A DNA stretch of 64,000 nucleotides from Flavobacterium lindanitolerans (GTDB taxonomy: Bacteria; Bacteroidota; Bacteroidia; Flavobacteriales; Flavobacteriaceae). Made by a program: the position numbers and the translations under genes. Location of the stretch: contig NZ_PJND01000007.1 in the NCBI RefSeq assembly GCF_002846575.1, forward strand, positions 868,001-932,000. The letters are read 5' to 3'. This document shows positions 36,091 through 43,887 of this stretch, piece after piece. Every line of letters starts with the position of its first letter. The first letter of the stretch is position 1. Under the pieces are notes generated by a model. The model searched no databases, was not told the DNA's origin, and worked only from the letters and a program-made list of their open reading frames with translations.

Positions 36091-36768
36091 ATGTCAAAAT
36101 TATATTTAGTTCCAACACCTATCGGGAATCTTGAAGATATGACATTCAGGGCTATAAAAGTCCTGAAGGAAGTCGACCTGATTCTGGCAGAAGATACCCG
36201 CAACAGCGGCAAGCTGCTAAAACATTTCGAGATTGGAACGCACATGCAGAGCCATCATATGCACAACGAGCATAAAACGGTGGAAAATCTGATTGCAAGA
36301 CTAAAGTCAGGTGAAACGATTGCCCTGATTTCGGATGCTGGTACGCCTGCTATTTCTGATCCGGGCTTTCTGCTGACACGGGCTTGTGTAGAAAATAATA
36401 TTGAAGTAGAATGTCTACCCGGAGCAACTGCTTTTGTTCCGGCTTTGGTCAACAGCGGCCTGCCAAATGACAAATTTGTTTTTGAAGGTTTTTTGCCGGA
36501 CAAGAAAGGAAGGCAGACACGTTTTCTGGCTTTGGCAGAAGAAACCCGAACCATGATTTTATACGTTTCACCTCATAAATTGGTTAAGACTTTGGCAGAA
36601 TTTATCCAATATTTTGGCGCTGACCGGCCGGTTTCGGTTTCACGCGAATTGACCAAATTGCATGAAGAAACGGTTCGCGGCACAGCTACAGAAGTTTTGA
36701 AACATTTTGAAGCCAAACCTCCAAAAGGCGAAATTGTTGTTATTGTTGGAGGAAAAAGCAATAAATAA
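36091..36768 (+). CDS. rsmI: 16S rRNA (cytidine(1402)-2'-O)-methyltransferase
   Basis: SAM-dependent 2'-O-methylation of C1402 in the decoding centre of 16S rRNA. 225 residues, tetrapyrrole-methylase fold. Motifs YLVPTPIGNLEDMTFRA, LAEDTRNSGKLLKHF, ALISDAGTPAISDPG and VECLPGATAFVPAL are all diagnostic. Normal length. It follows the acidic protein gene by five bases. Confidence 0.95.
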   Translation: MSKLYLVPTPIGNLEDMTFRAIKVLKEVDLILAEDTRNSGKLLKHFEIGTHMQSHHMHNEHKTVENLIARLKSGETIALISDAGTPAISDPGFLLTRACVENNIEVECLPGATAFVPALVNSGLPNDKFVFEGFLPDKKGRQTRFLALAEETRTMILYVSPHKLVKTLAEFIQYFGADRPVSVSRELTKLHEETVRGTATEVLKHFEAKPPKGEIVVIVGGKSNK

Positions 36769-36783
36769 TACTCGTCAAAAATA

Positions 36784-36795
36784 TTTCTTAAGAAA
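36784..36795. other. Short perfect palindrome before an AT-rich gene
   Basis: TTTCTTAAGAAA, extendable to about 24 bases with mismatches (AAAATA...TATTTT), centred 25 bases before the ATG at 36815. Could be an operator; no T-run to make it a terminator. Confidence 0.35.
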
Positions 36796-36814
36796 GTATT
36801 TTAGCCTTTAAAAT

Positions 36815-37282
36815 ATGGAGTTTACAATAAAAGGTGAATTTTACAGCGGGTTAAATGTCTATAAAAATAATGAGCTGCTCCTGTATTCAAAATTTAATCA
36901 TCGATGGTTTAGGGGAGATTTGATTTCTGTTTTTGATAAAGACGATAATCTGTTGATTGAAGTATCTGAAAGTGGAATGTGGGATGATAAGTATCTGATA
37001 CGTTATCAGAATAAAGATCTTTTAGCAACTATATTGTTTCTATCACGTAACGAAATTATGTTTTCGGGGAATATCAAATTTAAACTTTCTCAAACTTGGA
37101 TTATTTTGTTAAACCCTTTTGCTAAAATATATTATGAAGAGAAAGAAATAGCGAGAGTCAATTTAAAGAGATTTATGACTATCCGGCAATTTTCTCTACA
37201 GTTGAAAGATGAAAATTTTATTTATATAGATAATCTGTTGATTTATTTTCTTTTAAATCAGACAAGCAATAATTTTGGATAA
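36815..37282 (+). CDS. Unrecognised AT-rich small protein
   Basis: 155 residues, no signal peptide. Beta-rich with aromatic residues: FTIKGEFYSGLNVYKNNELL, FNHRWFRGDLISVFDKDDN, RYQNKDLLATILFLSRNEIM, QTWIILLNPFAKIYYEEKEI. The pattern of repeated short strands around Gly/Asp turns could be a tubby/LURP-one-like fold, but this is a guess. Codon use is markedly more AT-rich than in rsmI before it or the OsmC gene after it. It is 46 bases after rsmI and overlaps no neighbour. Function unknown. Confidence 0.65.
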   Translation: MEFTIKGEFYSGLNVYKNNELLLYSKFNHRWFRGDLISVFDKDDNLLIEVSESGMWDDKYLIRYQNKDLLATILFLSRNEIMFSGNIKFKLSQTWIILLNPFAKIYYEEKEIARVNLKRFMTIRQFSLQLKDENFIYIDNLLIYFLLNQTSNNFG

Positions 37283-37286
37283 AACT

Positions 37287-37703
37287 ATGGCAACACACCA
37301 CGTAACTACAAAATGGCTGGGCGACATGGCTTTTGAAGCCACCAATCCCGGAGGAACAATAAAAATGGATTCAGATCCGGAATATGGCGGACATGACGAC
37401 GGACTTCGCCCAAAAGCCATGATGCTGGCTTCTTTGGCAGGCTGTACCGGAATTGATATTGCTTCTCTGGTAAAAAAGATGAAGGTGGATATTGATACCT
37501 TCACGATTGAAGTGGAAGGCGACCTGACGGAAGAACATCCGAAATTTTACCATACGGTTCGTGTCGATTACCATTTTTACGGATTGAATCTCGACCAAAC
37601 CAAACTTCAGAAAATTGTAGACCTATCCGTTGAAAAATATTGTGGCGTGATGGAAATGTTCCGTCATTTTGCAAAGGTAGAAGTTAGAATATTGTATCAT
37701 TAA
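37287..37703 (+). CDS. OsmC-family protein
   Basis: 138 residues. Peroxide-reducing or related family. Motifs: FEATNPGGTIKMD, the cysteine-containing MLASLAGCTGIDI and the second-half VDLSVEKYCGVMEMFRH-like segment with the other Cys, which together make the redox-active pair of OsmC/Ohr. Substrate unknown. The ATG at 37287 is chosen because the upstream TTG overlaps the previous gene and the family begins with the MATHH-like start. It lies five bases after the preceding stop. Confidence 0.88.
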   Translation: MATHHVTTKWLGDMAFEATNPGGTIKMDSDPEYGGHDDGLRPKAMMLASLAGCTGIDIASLVKKMKVDIDTFTIEVEGDLTEEHPKFYHTVRVDYHFYGLNLDQTKLQKIVDLSVEKYCGVMEMFRHFAKVEVRILYH

Positions 37704-37774
37704 TAGAGTTGCTAAGCTGCTAAGGTTCTAAGACCTTAGCACCTTAGCGCCTTAGCACCTTAGCACCTTAAAAC
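37704..37774. repeat. CTTAGC-type degenerate intergenic repeat
   Basis: Short words CTTAGCACCTTAGCG and TAAGGTTCTAAG repeat in both orientations (TTGCTAAGCTGCTAAGG ... CCTTAGCACC). Related words occur at 49388-49415. Fills the whole gap before recJ. Confidence 0.55.
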
Positions 37775-39472
37775 ATGCGCTGGAACCTTAAACCTACACC
37801 CGATTCAGAAAAAATTAAAAGCCTGCAGGATTCCTTAAACATTGATGAACTTATTGCAACGTTGCTCCTGCAACGAGGTATTGAAACCTTTGAACAGGCC
37901 CGGCAGTTTTTCCGGCCAAAGTTAGAAGACCTGCACGACCCGTATCTCATGAAAGATATGGATAAGGCAGTGGCTCGTATTGAAAAGGCCATTGAAAAAC
38001 AGGAAAATATTCTGGTTTTTGGAGATTATGATGTTGATGGTACTACGGCAGTATCATTGGTCTCTTCCTATTTGAAAAGTTTTTATCCTAATGTCGATAC
38101 TTATATTCCGGACCGTTATGACGAAGGTTATGGCGTTTCTTTTAAAGGTATCGATTATGCGGATGATAATGGGATTACGCTGATTATTGCACTGGATTGT
38201 GGCATCAAGTCTATAGACCATGTAGCGTATGCCAAAGAAAAAAACATCGATTTTATCATATGCGACCACCACAGGCCGGGAGATACATTGCCGGACGCGG
38301 TTGCTGTTTTAGACCCGAAACGCGAAGATTGCCATTATCCGTATGACGAATTGTGCGGTTGCGGTATCGGTTTTAAGCTATTGCAGGCATTGGCCAAAAA
38401 CAGAAACCAGACTATAGATGATTTGCGTCCGTATCTGGATTTGGTGGCAACGGCTATTGGCGCTGATATTGTTCCGATAACGGGTGAAAACAGAGTTTTG
38501 GCCAAATTCGGGTTGGAAGTTATTAATTCAAATCCACGACCGGGTTTTAAGGCAATCACCCAAAACCTCAAGAAAAAAAACCTTACCATTACGGATGTCG
38601 TTTTTATATTGGCGCCACGAATCAATGCAGCAGGCAGAATAAAACATGGCAATTATGCCGTTAAATTACTCACAGAATTCGGAATTGAAGAAGCAGAAGC
38701 CTTTGCAAAAGAACTGGAAGTTTTTAACGCTGATAGAAAAGAATTAGACAAACAGATTACTTCAGAAGCCTTACTCCAGATTATAGAAAATCAGGAAGAA
38801 CACAGATATTCCACAGTGGTATACAAGGAAGACTGGCACAAAGGAGTTATTGGGATTGTGGCTTCACGCCTGATTGAAACCTATTACCGTCCGACTTTAG
38901 TATTTACCAAAAGTGGCAATAAGCTGGCCGCATCTGCCCGTTCTGTCAAAGATTTTGATGTTTACAATGCATTGGAAGCCTGTTCTGAATATTTGTTGCA
39001 GTTTGGCGGGCACATGTATGCCGCCGGATTGACTTTGGAAGAAGCACAATTCGAGAATTTTAAGGCACAGTTTGAAAAAGTGATTTCGGAAACTATTTCG
39101 GAAGAGTTAAGGACTCCTGAAATTCTGATTGATGCCATAATCAACCTGAACGATATTACCGAAAAATTTGTCCGCATTTTAAATCAATTTGAGCCTTTCG
39201 GGCCTATGAACATGATGCCGGTTTTTATGACGGAAAATTTGAGAGATACCGGTTACGGAAAAAGAATTGGCAGTGATGAAAGCCACTTGAGGCTTTTTGT
39301 AAAGCAAGACGATTCAGAAGGTTATGGTGCCATAGGATTTGGAATGGGGAATAAGTTTGAACTTACTCAAAATCAGCAACCATTCGATGCAGTCTACTCA
39401 CTTGAAGAAAACGAATTTAATGGAAACGTCAGCCTGCAGCTAAGGCTTCGGGATATCAAAGGCAAAGAATAG
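37775..39472 (+). CDS. recJ: Single-stranded-DNA-specific 5'-3' exonuclease
   Basis: Degrades single-stranded DNA 5' to 3' in recombination and mismatch repair. 565 residues. DHH-family motifs: GDYDVDGTTAVSL, ALDCGIKSI, CDHHRPGDTLPDAVAVLDP, then the DHHA1 part with GGHMYAAGLTLEE. The typical length and order support RecJ rather than a small DHH phosphatase. The start ATG follows the repeat-filled gap. Confidence 0.95.
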   Translation: MRWNLKPTPDSEKIKSLQDSLNIDELIATLLLQRGIETFEQARQFFRPKLEDLHDPYLMKDMDKAVARIEKAIEKQENILVFGDYDVDGTTAVSLVSSYLKSFYPNVDTYIPDRYDEGYGVSFKGIDYADDNGITLIIALDCGIKSIDHVAYAKEKNIDFIICDHHRPGDTLPDAVAVLDPKREDCHYPYDELCGCGIGFKLLQALAKNRNQTIDDLRPYLDLVATAIGADIVPITGENRVLAKFGLEVINSNPRPGFKAITQNLKKKNLTITDVVFILAPRINAAGRIKHGNYAVKLLTEFGIEEAEAFAKELEVFNADRKELDKQITSEALLQIIENQEEHRYSTVVYKEDWHKGVIGIVASRLIETYYRPTLVFTKSGNKLAASARSVKDFDVYNALEACSEYLLQFGGHMYAAGLTLEEAQFENFKAQFEKVISETISEELRTPEILIDAIINLNDITEKFVRILNQFEPFGPMNMMPVFMTENLRDTGYGKRIGSDESHLRLFVKQDDSEGYGAIGFGMGNKFELTQNQQPFDAVYSLEENEFNGNVSLQLRLRDIKGKE

Positions 39473-39495
39473 ACTATACGGTAAGCATATTAGAA

Positions 39496-39558
39496 ACTTT
39501 GCGCCTCTGCGCCTTTGCGTGCCATTATTTTCTCGCAAAGAGACAAAGACGCCAAGAA
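39496..39558. repeat. CTTTGCG-type palindromic intergenic repeat, copy 1
   Basis: ACTTTGCGCC, CTCTGCGCC, CTTTGCGTGCC, then a short A/T-rich loop and CTCGCAAAG, ending AAGACGCC. It can fold into a hairpin. The core CTTTGCGTGC...TTCTCGCAAAG occurs again at 49273-49316. Confidence 0.65.
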
Positions 39559-39602
39559 AAAATTTTATGAAAATTTAATTTAGAACGATTTTAAATAATT
39601 CT

Positions 39603-39610
39603 TATATTTG
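39603..39610 (+). promoter_or_regulatory. TAnnTTTG element (TATATTTG)
   Basis: Perfect -7 consensus 17 bases before the ATG at 39628; no clear TTG at the -33 position. Confidence 0.45.
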
Positions 39611-39627
39611 TTCGAAACAATTCAGTT

Positions 39628-39987
39628 ATGAAAGAAATCGAGCAAATCTATTTTAATGACTTTGGTGTCGCTTTCCATTGGAAAAAAGAGCAGAAGGTGT
39701 TGAAAAACAAAATACAACTGGTTTTTAAGGAAACAGGCTTCTATCTTTCAAAAGAAGAACTGAATTATTTTGCGGAAACGATTGATGCGACTTGCTATGA
39801 GGTCAATGCTAATTGTGACACCTGCGAGTTCAAAAGAAAATGCCACAAATTTTTACTGAAAACACCCGTGCAACAGATTGATTTGGCCGTTTCCGTCAAT
39901 GAATTGATGCAGATTAAAGACCTGGTAGAAGGCACCCTGTTCCAAATCCAATTAAAAGATTATCTGGATGAAATCTGCCAGAATTAA
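39628..39987 (+). CDS. Small protein with four-cysteine cluster
   Basis: 119 residues, no signal peptide. A centre with C-x6-C-x2-C-x5-C (TCYEVNANCDTCEFKRKCHKF, cysteines near residues 52-71) could hold an iron-sulfur cluster or zinc. Before it LSKEELNYFAETID, after it VNELMQIKDLVEGTLFQIQL. Its stop overlaps the stop of the convergent lpxH-like gene by four bases. Probably cytosolic. No family recognised. Confidence 0.65.
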   Translation: MKEIEQIYFNDFGVAFHWKKEQKVLKNKIQLVFKETGFYLSKEELNYFAETIDATCYEVNANCDTCEFKRKCHKFLLKTPVQQIDLAVSVNELMQIKDLVEGTLFQIQLKDYLDEICQN

Positions 39988-40733
39988 GATTTGTATTCTT
40001 TTAGTTCGAAAGTAGTTCCGTCAAATACGCCGTAGGTAAAATAGCCAATCCAATCCCCCAGATTTATATAGGTAGCATTTTCGCCAACTTTTATAGTCAT
40101 AGGAAGATGCCGGTGTCCAAATACAAAATAATCGTAATGTTTGGTTTCCAGTTTTCGTTTGGAGTATTGTACCAGCCATTCATTATCCTCGCCTAAAAAA
40201 CGAACGTCTTCTGCTCCGGAAATCAATTTGTTTTTTACAGAAAGATGTTGTGCCAGTTTCACACCCAAATCGGGATGAAGCCATCTGAAAAGCCATTTTG
40301 AAAAAGGATTGGTAAACACTTTTTTCATTCTTTTATAGCCCTTGTCGCCGGGGCCTAATCCGTCACCGTGGCCAATCAAAAAATGTTTGTCGTTGAATGT
40401 GAATTCTTTTGTAGTATGGTAAACAGGAATATTAAGTTCTTTCTCAAAATAGTCACTCATCCATAAATCGTGATTGCCTACAAAAAAATAAACCGGAATG
40501 CCGCTGTCGCGAATTTCAGCTAATTTGCCCAAAACGCGAACAAATCCTTTCGGAACTACGGTTTTGTATTCAAACCAAAAATCAAACAAGTCACCTAATA
40601 GGAATAATGCAGTTGCATCTTTTTTGATTTCATCAAGCCAGGCTACAAATTTCTGCTCTCTTGGAAAACTTAATTCAGGCGTTGGCGCTCCAAAATGCTG
40701 GTCGGAAGCAAAATATATTTTAGTGTCTGCCAC
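39984..40733 (-). CDS. lpxH: UDP-2,3-diacylglucosamine diphosphatase (LpxH-like)
   Basis: Hydrolyses UDP-2,3-diacylglucosamine to lipid X in lipid A synthesis at the inner membrane. 249 residues. Calcineurin-type metal motifs SDQHFG, GDLFDFW, GNHDLW, GHGDGLGPGD and GHRHLP are all present. The first motif has DQH where DxH is expected, and all metal ligands look intact. A related UDP-sugar hydrolase of LpxG/I type is less likely because of the phosphoesterase motifs. Convergent with the four-cysteine gene. Confidence 0.88.
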   Translation of the reverse strand: MADTKIYFASDQHFGAPTPELSFPREQKFVAWLDEIKKDATALFLLGDLFDFWFEYKTVVPKGFVRVLGKLAEIRDSGIPVYFFVGNHDLWMSDYFEKELNIPVYHTTKEFTFNDKHFLIGHGDGLGPGDKGYKRMKKVFTNPFSKWLFRWLHPDLGVKLAQHLSVKNKLISGAEDVRFLGEDNEWLVQYSKRKLETKHYDYFVFGHRHLPMTIKVGENATYINLGDWIGYFTYGVFDGTTFELKEYKS

Positions 40734-40800
40734 GTTTATTCAATTAAAATCCAAAGATAAGAAAGATTGCGCACTTAACAGGATATGGCGCTTTCTTCTT

Positions 40801-41394
40801 TTACCTTCCCCAGATTTCACTTTCAATAACCATCGGGATAACGACACCTATAACAAAAGAAGACATGACGAGCGTCCAGTCGCGTTTGGAAAAACGGAAA
40901 ACAGTCTGTACAATGTAGGACAGAATCAGCACGATAAGAACCACAATAATCTGTGCGGCTTCAATACCTAATGCAAATTCCAGTAACGGAAGCAATTTGT
41001 CAGAAGAATTTCCCGGAAGGATGGTGTTGAAATAATTTGAGAATCCCAATCCGTGAATGATTCCGAAGAAAAGCGTTACGATAGCGATAAAGCTGATACT
41101 TTCCTTTTTTGAATTTTTTCCGGCAGTAAAAAGATGGAAAACGGCCGTGATTAATATGGTGATTGGAATTAGAAACTCAACAAGATTGACCTTGATTTGT
41201 ACAAAGCCATATACAGAAAGCAATAATGACATGGTATGCCCCACAGTAAAAAGAGTGACCAGAAGCAATACTCTTTTCCAGTCCTTAAAAGCATAAGGAA
41301 TTGTCAATGCGATTAAAAACAAGACATGGTCGTAGGCGTTGATGTCTAAAACATGACGTAATCCTGTGTTGAAGTAAATCCAAAACTCAGACAT
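40801..41394 (-). CDS. HupE/UreJ-type membrane protein
   Basis: 197 residues with about six predicted spans. Motifs GLRHVLDINAYDHVLFL at the N-terminus and TLFTVGHTMSLLLS, FGIIHGLGFSNYF are typical of HupE/UreJ_2 proteins, which are suspected metal (nickel/cobalt) transporters or assembly helpers. No hydrogenase or urease genes are nearby, so the role is open. A TATGTTTG element sits 26 bases upstream. Confidence 0.8.
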   Translation of the reverse strand: MSEFWIYFNTGLRHVLDINAYDHVLFLIALTIPYAFKDWKRVLLLVTLFTVGHTMSLLLSVYGFVQIKVNLVEFLIPITILITAVFHLFTAGKNSKKESISFIAIVTLFFGIIHGLGFSNYFNTILPGNSSDKLLPLLEFALGIEAAQIIVVLIVLILSYIVQTVFRFSKRDWTLVMSSFVIGVVIPMVIESEIWGR

Positions 41395-41419
41395 ATATAG
41401 ATATTTTTGATTGGGATTT

Positions 41420-41427
41420 CAAACATA
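41420..41427 (-). promoter_or_regulatory. Minus-strand TAnnTTTG element (TATGTTTG)
   Basis: Perfect -7 consensus 25 bases before the HupE-like ATG. Confidence 0.42.
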
Positions 41428-41500
41428 CGATATATTTTGGAAAGAGTTTATTTCTGTTAAGAAAAGTCAGCAATTTATGCCGTTAAAATAGAAATAGAAT

Positions 41501-41508
41501 TATATTTG
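41501..41508 (+). promoter_or_regulatory. TAnnTTTG element (TATATTTG)
   Basis: Perfect -7 consensus 16 bases before the ATG of the TerB-like gene at 41525. Confidence 0.45.
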
Positions 41509-41524
41509 CAAAAAATATATAATT

Positions 41525-41956
41525 ATGTCAATTTCAGATTTATTTGATAGCGGATTTAAAAATAGAAATAAAGGACATTTCGCTTCTATCGTGAGAGTTG
41601 CAATGGAAAACGGGCACTTAAGCGAGGAAGAAAGACACTTCTTGGACAAACTGGCCATGCAATTGGAGATTTCTTCTGAAGAGTATGCTGAAATTCTTGC
41701 CAATCCGATGAAATACCCAATCAATCCTCCTTACTTGCACACGCAAAGACTGGAGCGTTTGTATGACCTTTCAAGGATGGTATATGCCGACCACGTTTTA
41801 GGTCCAAAACAAAAAGAAATCCTTACCCGATTTGCTCTGGCATTAGGATTTACTCCAGGAAACGTACATTACATTGTTGACAAAGCACTTTCATTGCTTG
41901 TCCTGGGTGTAGATTTGGACACTTTCCTTTTCGAAATGACTCACATGAATAAATAA
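41525..41956 (+). CDS. TerB-like protein
   Basis: 143 residues, all-helical, cytosolic. Helices FASIVRVAMENGHLSEEERHFL and MVYADHVLGPKQKEILTRFA show two half-repeats of the TerB/DjlA type fold with acidic metal-site residues (DGxxxxxE-like GHLSEEE and DHVLGPKQKE). TerB proteins are linked to tellurite resistance and envelope stress, but no other ter genes lie here. Ends at a strong terminator. Confidence 0.8.
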   Translation: MSISDLFDSGFKNRNKGHFASIVRVAMENGHLSEEERHFLDKLAMQLEISSEEYAEILANPMKYPINPPYLHTQRLERLYDLSRMVYADHVLGPKQKEILTRFALALGFTPGNVHYIVDKALSLLVLGVDLDTFLFEMTHMNK

Positions 41957-41984
41957 AAAAAAGCTCCAATCGGAGCTTTTTTTT
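41957..41984 (+). terminator. Intrinsic terminator of the TerB-like gene
   Basis: Stem AAAAAGCTCC / GGAGCTTTTT with loop AATC, with A8 before and T8 after. Near the fbp stop at 41998, so it can also serve the convergent fbp transcript. Confidence 0.9.
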
Positions 41985-41997
41985 ATGCCTGTGCTTT

Positions 41998-43011
41998 TTA
42001 TTTTTCGCTTGCTATTCTCATAAATTCTTCTGCCTTTTCTACCATGTTGTAGCTGCCACAAAAGAATGGAACACGCTGGTGCAATTCTGTTGGCTGGATT
42101 TCCATAATCCTTCCAAAACCGTCAGAAGCCTTACCGCCTGCCTGTTCTGCCAGGAACGCCATCGGGTTGCATTCATACAGAAGACGTAATTTTCCGCTAG
42201 GAGCTTTAGAGCTTGTCGGATAAATGTAAATTCCTCCCTTAATCATATTCCTGTGGATGTCAGAAACCAGACTTCCTATATAACGGGAAGTATACGGTCT
42301 GTCACCTTCTTCTAACTGGCAGTATTTGATGTAATCTTTTACGCCTTGTGGAAAGTGCACATAATTTCCTTCGTTGATAGAATAAATCTTACCGTCTTTT
42401 GGAAATTTCATGTTTGGGTGTGAAAGATAGAAAGTACCAATGGCAGGATTCAGTGTAAATCCGTTGACACCACGTCCGGTAGTGTACACCAGCATGGTTG
42501 ATGTGCCATAAATTACATATCCGGCAGCTACCTGATTAACACCCGGCTGAAGAAAATCTTCTATAGTTACAGGCGTCCCTATTGGTGTTATTCTTCTGTA
42601 AACCGAAAAAATGGTTCCAACAGAAACATTCACATCAATATTGGATGAACCATCAAGTGGGTCCATCAATACGACATATTTGTTATTGTGGCATTCGTCC
42701 TTACCTTTAATCGTAATGAAATCATCACTTTCTTCTGAAGCAATACCACATACGATTTCACGGTTGATAAGCGTCTGTATGAAAGTTTCGTTGGCAAAAA
42801 CGTCCAATTTTTGCTGGTCCTCTCCCTGTATATTCTGTTCGCCGGCAGCGCCCACAATATCTACCAATCCGGCCTTGTTCACTTTGTAGTTAACGACCTT
42901 AGCGGCCAATCGGATGGAGTTGATTAATCTGGATAATTCTCCGGAAGAATATTGGAAATCTTCCTGTTTTTCAATAATAAATTCCCCTAATGTTTTATTG
43001 CGTTCCTCCAT
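41998..43011 (-). CDS. fbp: Class I fructose-1,6-bisphosphatase
   Basis: Removes the 1-phosphate of fructose-1,6-bisphosphate in gluconeogenesis. 337 residues from [11 protein letters not shown]. Metal/substrate motifs: [20 protein letters not shown], then [18 protein letters not shown] and the C-terminal [16 protein letters not shown]. The ATG at 43011 is chosen because the longer frame (to 43038) would overlap a GATATTTG promoter-like element at 43036-43043. Normal class I length. Confidence 0.96.
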   Translation of the reverse strand: MEERNKTLGEFIIEKQEDFQYSSGELSRLINSIRLAAKVVNYKVNKAGLVDIVGAAGEQNIQGEDQQKLDVFANETFIQTLINREIVCGIASEESDDFITIKGKDECHNNKYVVLMDPLDGSSNIDVNVSVGTIFSVYRRITPIGTPVTIEDFLQPGVNQVAAGYVIYGTSTMLVYTTGRGVNGFTLNPAIGTFYLSHPNMKFPKDGKIYSINEGNYVHFPQGVKDYIKYCQLEEGDRPYTSRYIGSLVSDIHRNMIKGGIYIYPTSSKAPSGKLRLLYECNPMAFLAEQAGGKASDGFGRIMEIQPTELHQRVPFFCGSYNMVEKAEEFMRIASEK

Positions 43012-43035
43012 TACTATATCGTTGTAGTTGTGGTG

Positions 43036-43043
43036 CAAATATC
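43036..43043 (-). promoter_or_regulatory. Minus-strand near-consensus -7 element (GATATTTG)
   Basis: Seven of eight match to TAnnTTTG, 24 bases before the fbp ATG at 43011. Confidence 0.35.
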
Positions 43044-43118
43044 GTTCATAAATTCTATAATTTTAGAGTAGGCAGTAAAAAAATATTATAAACAAATGTT
43101 ATAAATATAAATAAATGT

Positions 43119-43126
43119 TATTTTTG
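43119..43126 (+). promoter_or_regulatory. TAnnTTTG element (TATTTTTG)
   Basis: Perfect -7 consensus, about 130 bases before the GNAT ATG. The space between holds an open frame of 36 codons from a TTG at 43152 that ends on the GNAT start codon (ATGA), of doubtful coding value. Confidence 0.4.
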
Positions 43127-43258
43127 CACAACTTTAAAAGAGGCGGTAAGATTGGATTATTTAAAGAATTTTGAGAAAAGAAATGTCCTGAATTGTGCAG
43201 TTGGACAAGCTTTTAATATATTCGCTGTAAAAATCGAAACAGAGAAAAGAATAAAGAA

Positions 43259-43765
43259 ATGATAATCAGAAGAGGAACTGAAAACGATATGAAAGCCGTT
43301 TTAGCCCTGATTCAGGAACTCGCAGTTTTTGAAAAAGAGCCGGAAGCTGTGGTAGTGACAAAAGAAGATTTAATCCGGGATGGTTTTGGGAGCAATCCGC
43401 TGTTCCATACTTTTGTAGCAGAACTGGACGGTGAAATTATAGGCATGGCGTTGTACTATTACCGATTTTCTACATGGAAAGGAAAGACTATCCATCTCGA
43501 AGATTTGATTGTTACTGAAAAAAGCAGAGGTACAGGAGCCGGAATGGCACTGTATTCTGAAATTATAAAAGAAGGAGAAAGAGAAAATGTACGCCGCATC
43601 GAATGGAATGTCCTGAACTGGAATACGCCCGCTATCGAATTTTATGAGAAATCCGGAGCAAAAGTCTTATCAGACTGGCGCGTTGTCCATATGGATGAAC
43701 AAGGAATTGATGATTTTTTAAAAGGTCAAAAGTCTAAGGTTGAAAGTCGAACGTCAAAAGTTTAA
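43259..43765 (+). CDS. GNAT-family N-acetyltransferase
   Basis: 168 residues. The GNAT core is clear: MIIRRGTENDMKAVLALIQ, AELDGEIIGMALYYYRFSTW, LEDLIVTEKSRGTGAGMALY (acetyl-CoA loop around RGTGAG), NVLNWNTPAIEFYEKSGAKV. The closest common pattern is a diamine (spermidine/spermine-type) acetyltransferase, but the substrate is not proven. The last dozen residues (KGQKSKVESRTSKV) are encoded by the degenerate repeat that fills the following gap, so the original stop has probably been lost. Confidence 0.88.
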   Translation: MIIRRGTENDMKAVLALIQELAVFEKEPEAVVVTKEDLIRDGFGSNPLFHTFVAELDGEIIGMALYYYRFSTWKGKTIHLEDLIVTEKSRGTGAGMALYSEIIKEGERENVRRIEWNVLNWNTPAIEFYEKSGAKVLSDWRVVHMDEQGIDDFLKGQKSKVESRTSKV

Positions 43766-43887
43766 GGTCGAAAGTTAAAAGTCGAATGCGAAGCTGAAAG
43801 CGATAGGCCATAAGCAGTAAGTCAAAAATCTAAAATCAGAAATCTAAAATCATAAATCAAAGGTCAAAAATCTGAAATCAAAAATCA
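43727..43887. repeat. AAGTCTAAGGT/AAATCTAAAATC degenerate intergenic repeat
   Basis: Words AAAAGTCTAAGG, GTTGAAAGTCGAA, AAGGTCGAAAGTT and, in the second half, AAATCTAAAATCAGA, AAATCATAAATC run from the end of the GNAT frame to lysC. No gene or promoter seen in it. The second half shares words with 1-110. Confidence 0.6.

Noticed and set aside
37704..37774. CRISPR-like short repeats
   Set aside because: Words vary in length, overlap in both directions and have no unique spacers; no cas genes in the window.
40740..40815. Terminator-like AGAAAG/CTTTCT repeat near the HupE-like stop
   Set aside because: Arms are interrupted, the loop is long, and no T-run follows on the minus strand.
43012..43258. 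Possible small RNA or tRNA in the 247-base gap after fbp
   Set aside because: No cloverleaf or stable hairpin seen; only a TAnnTTTG element and a short doubtful frame.
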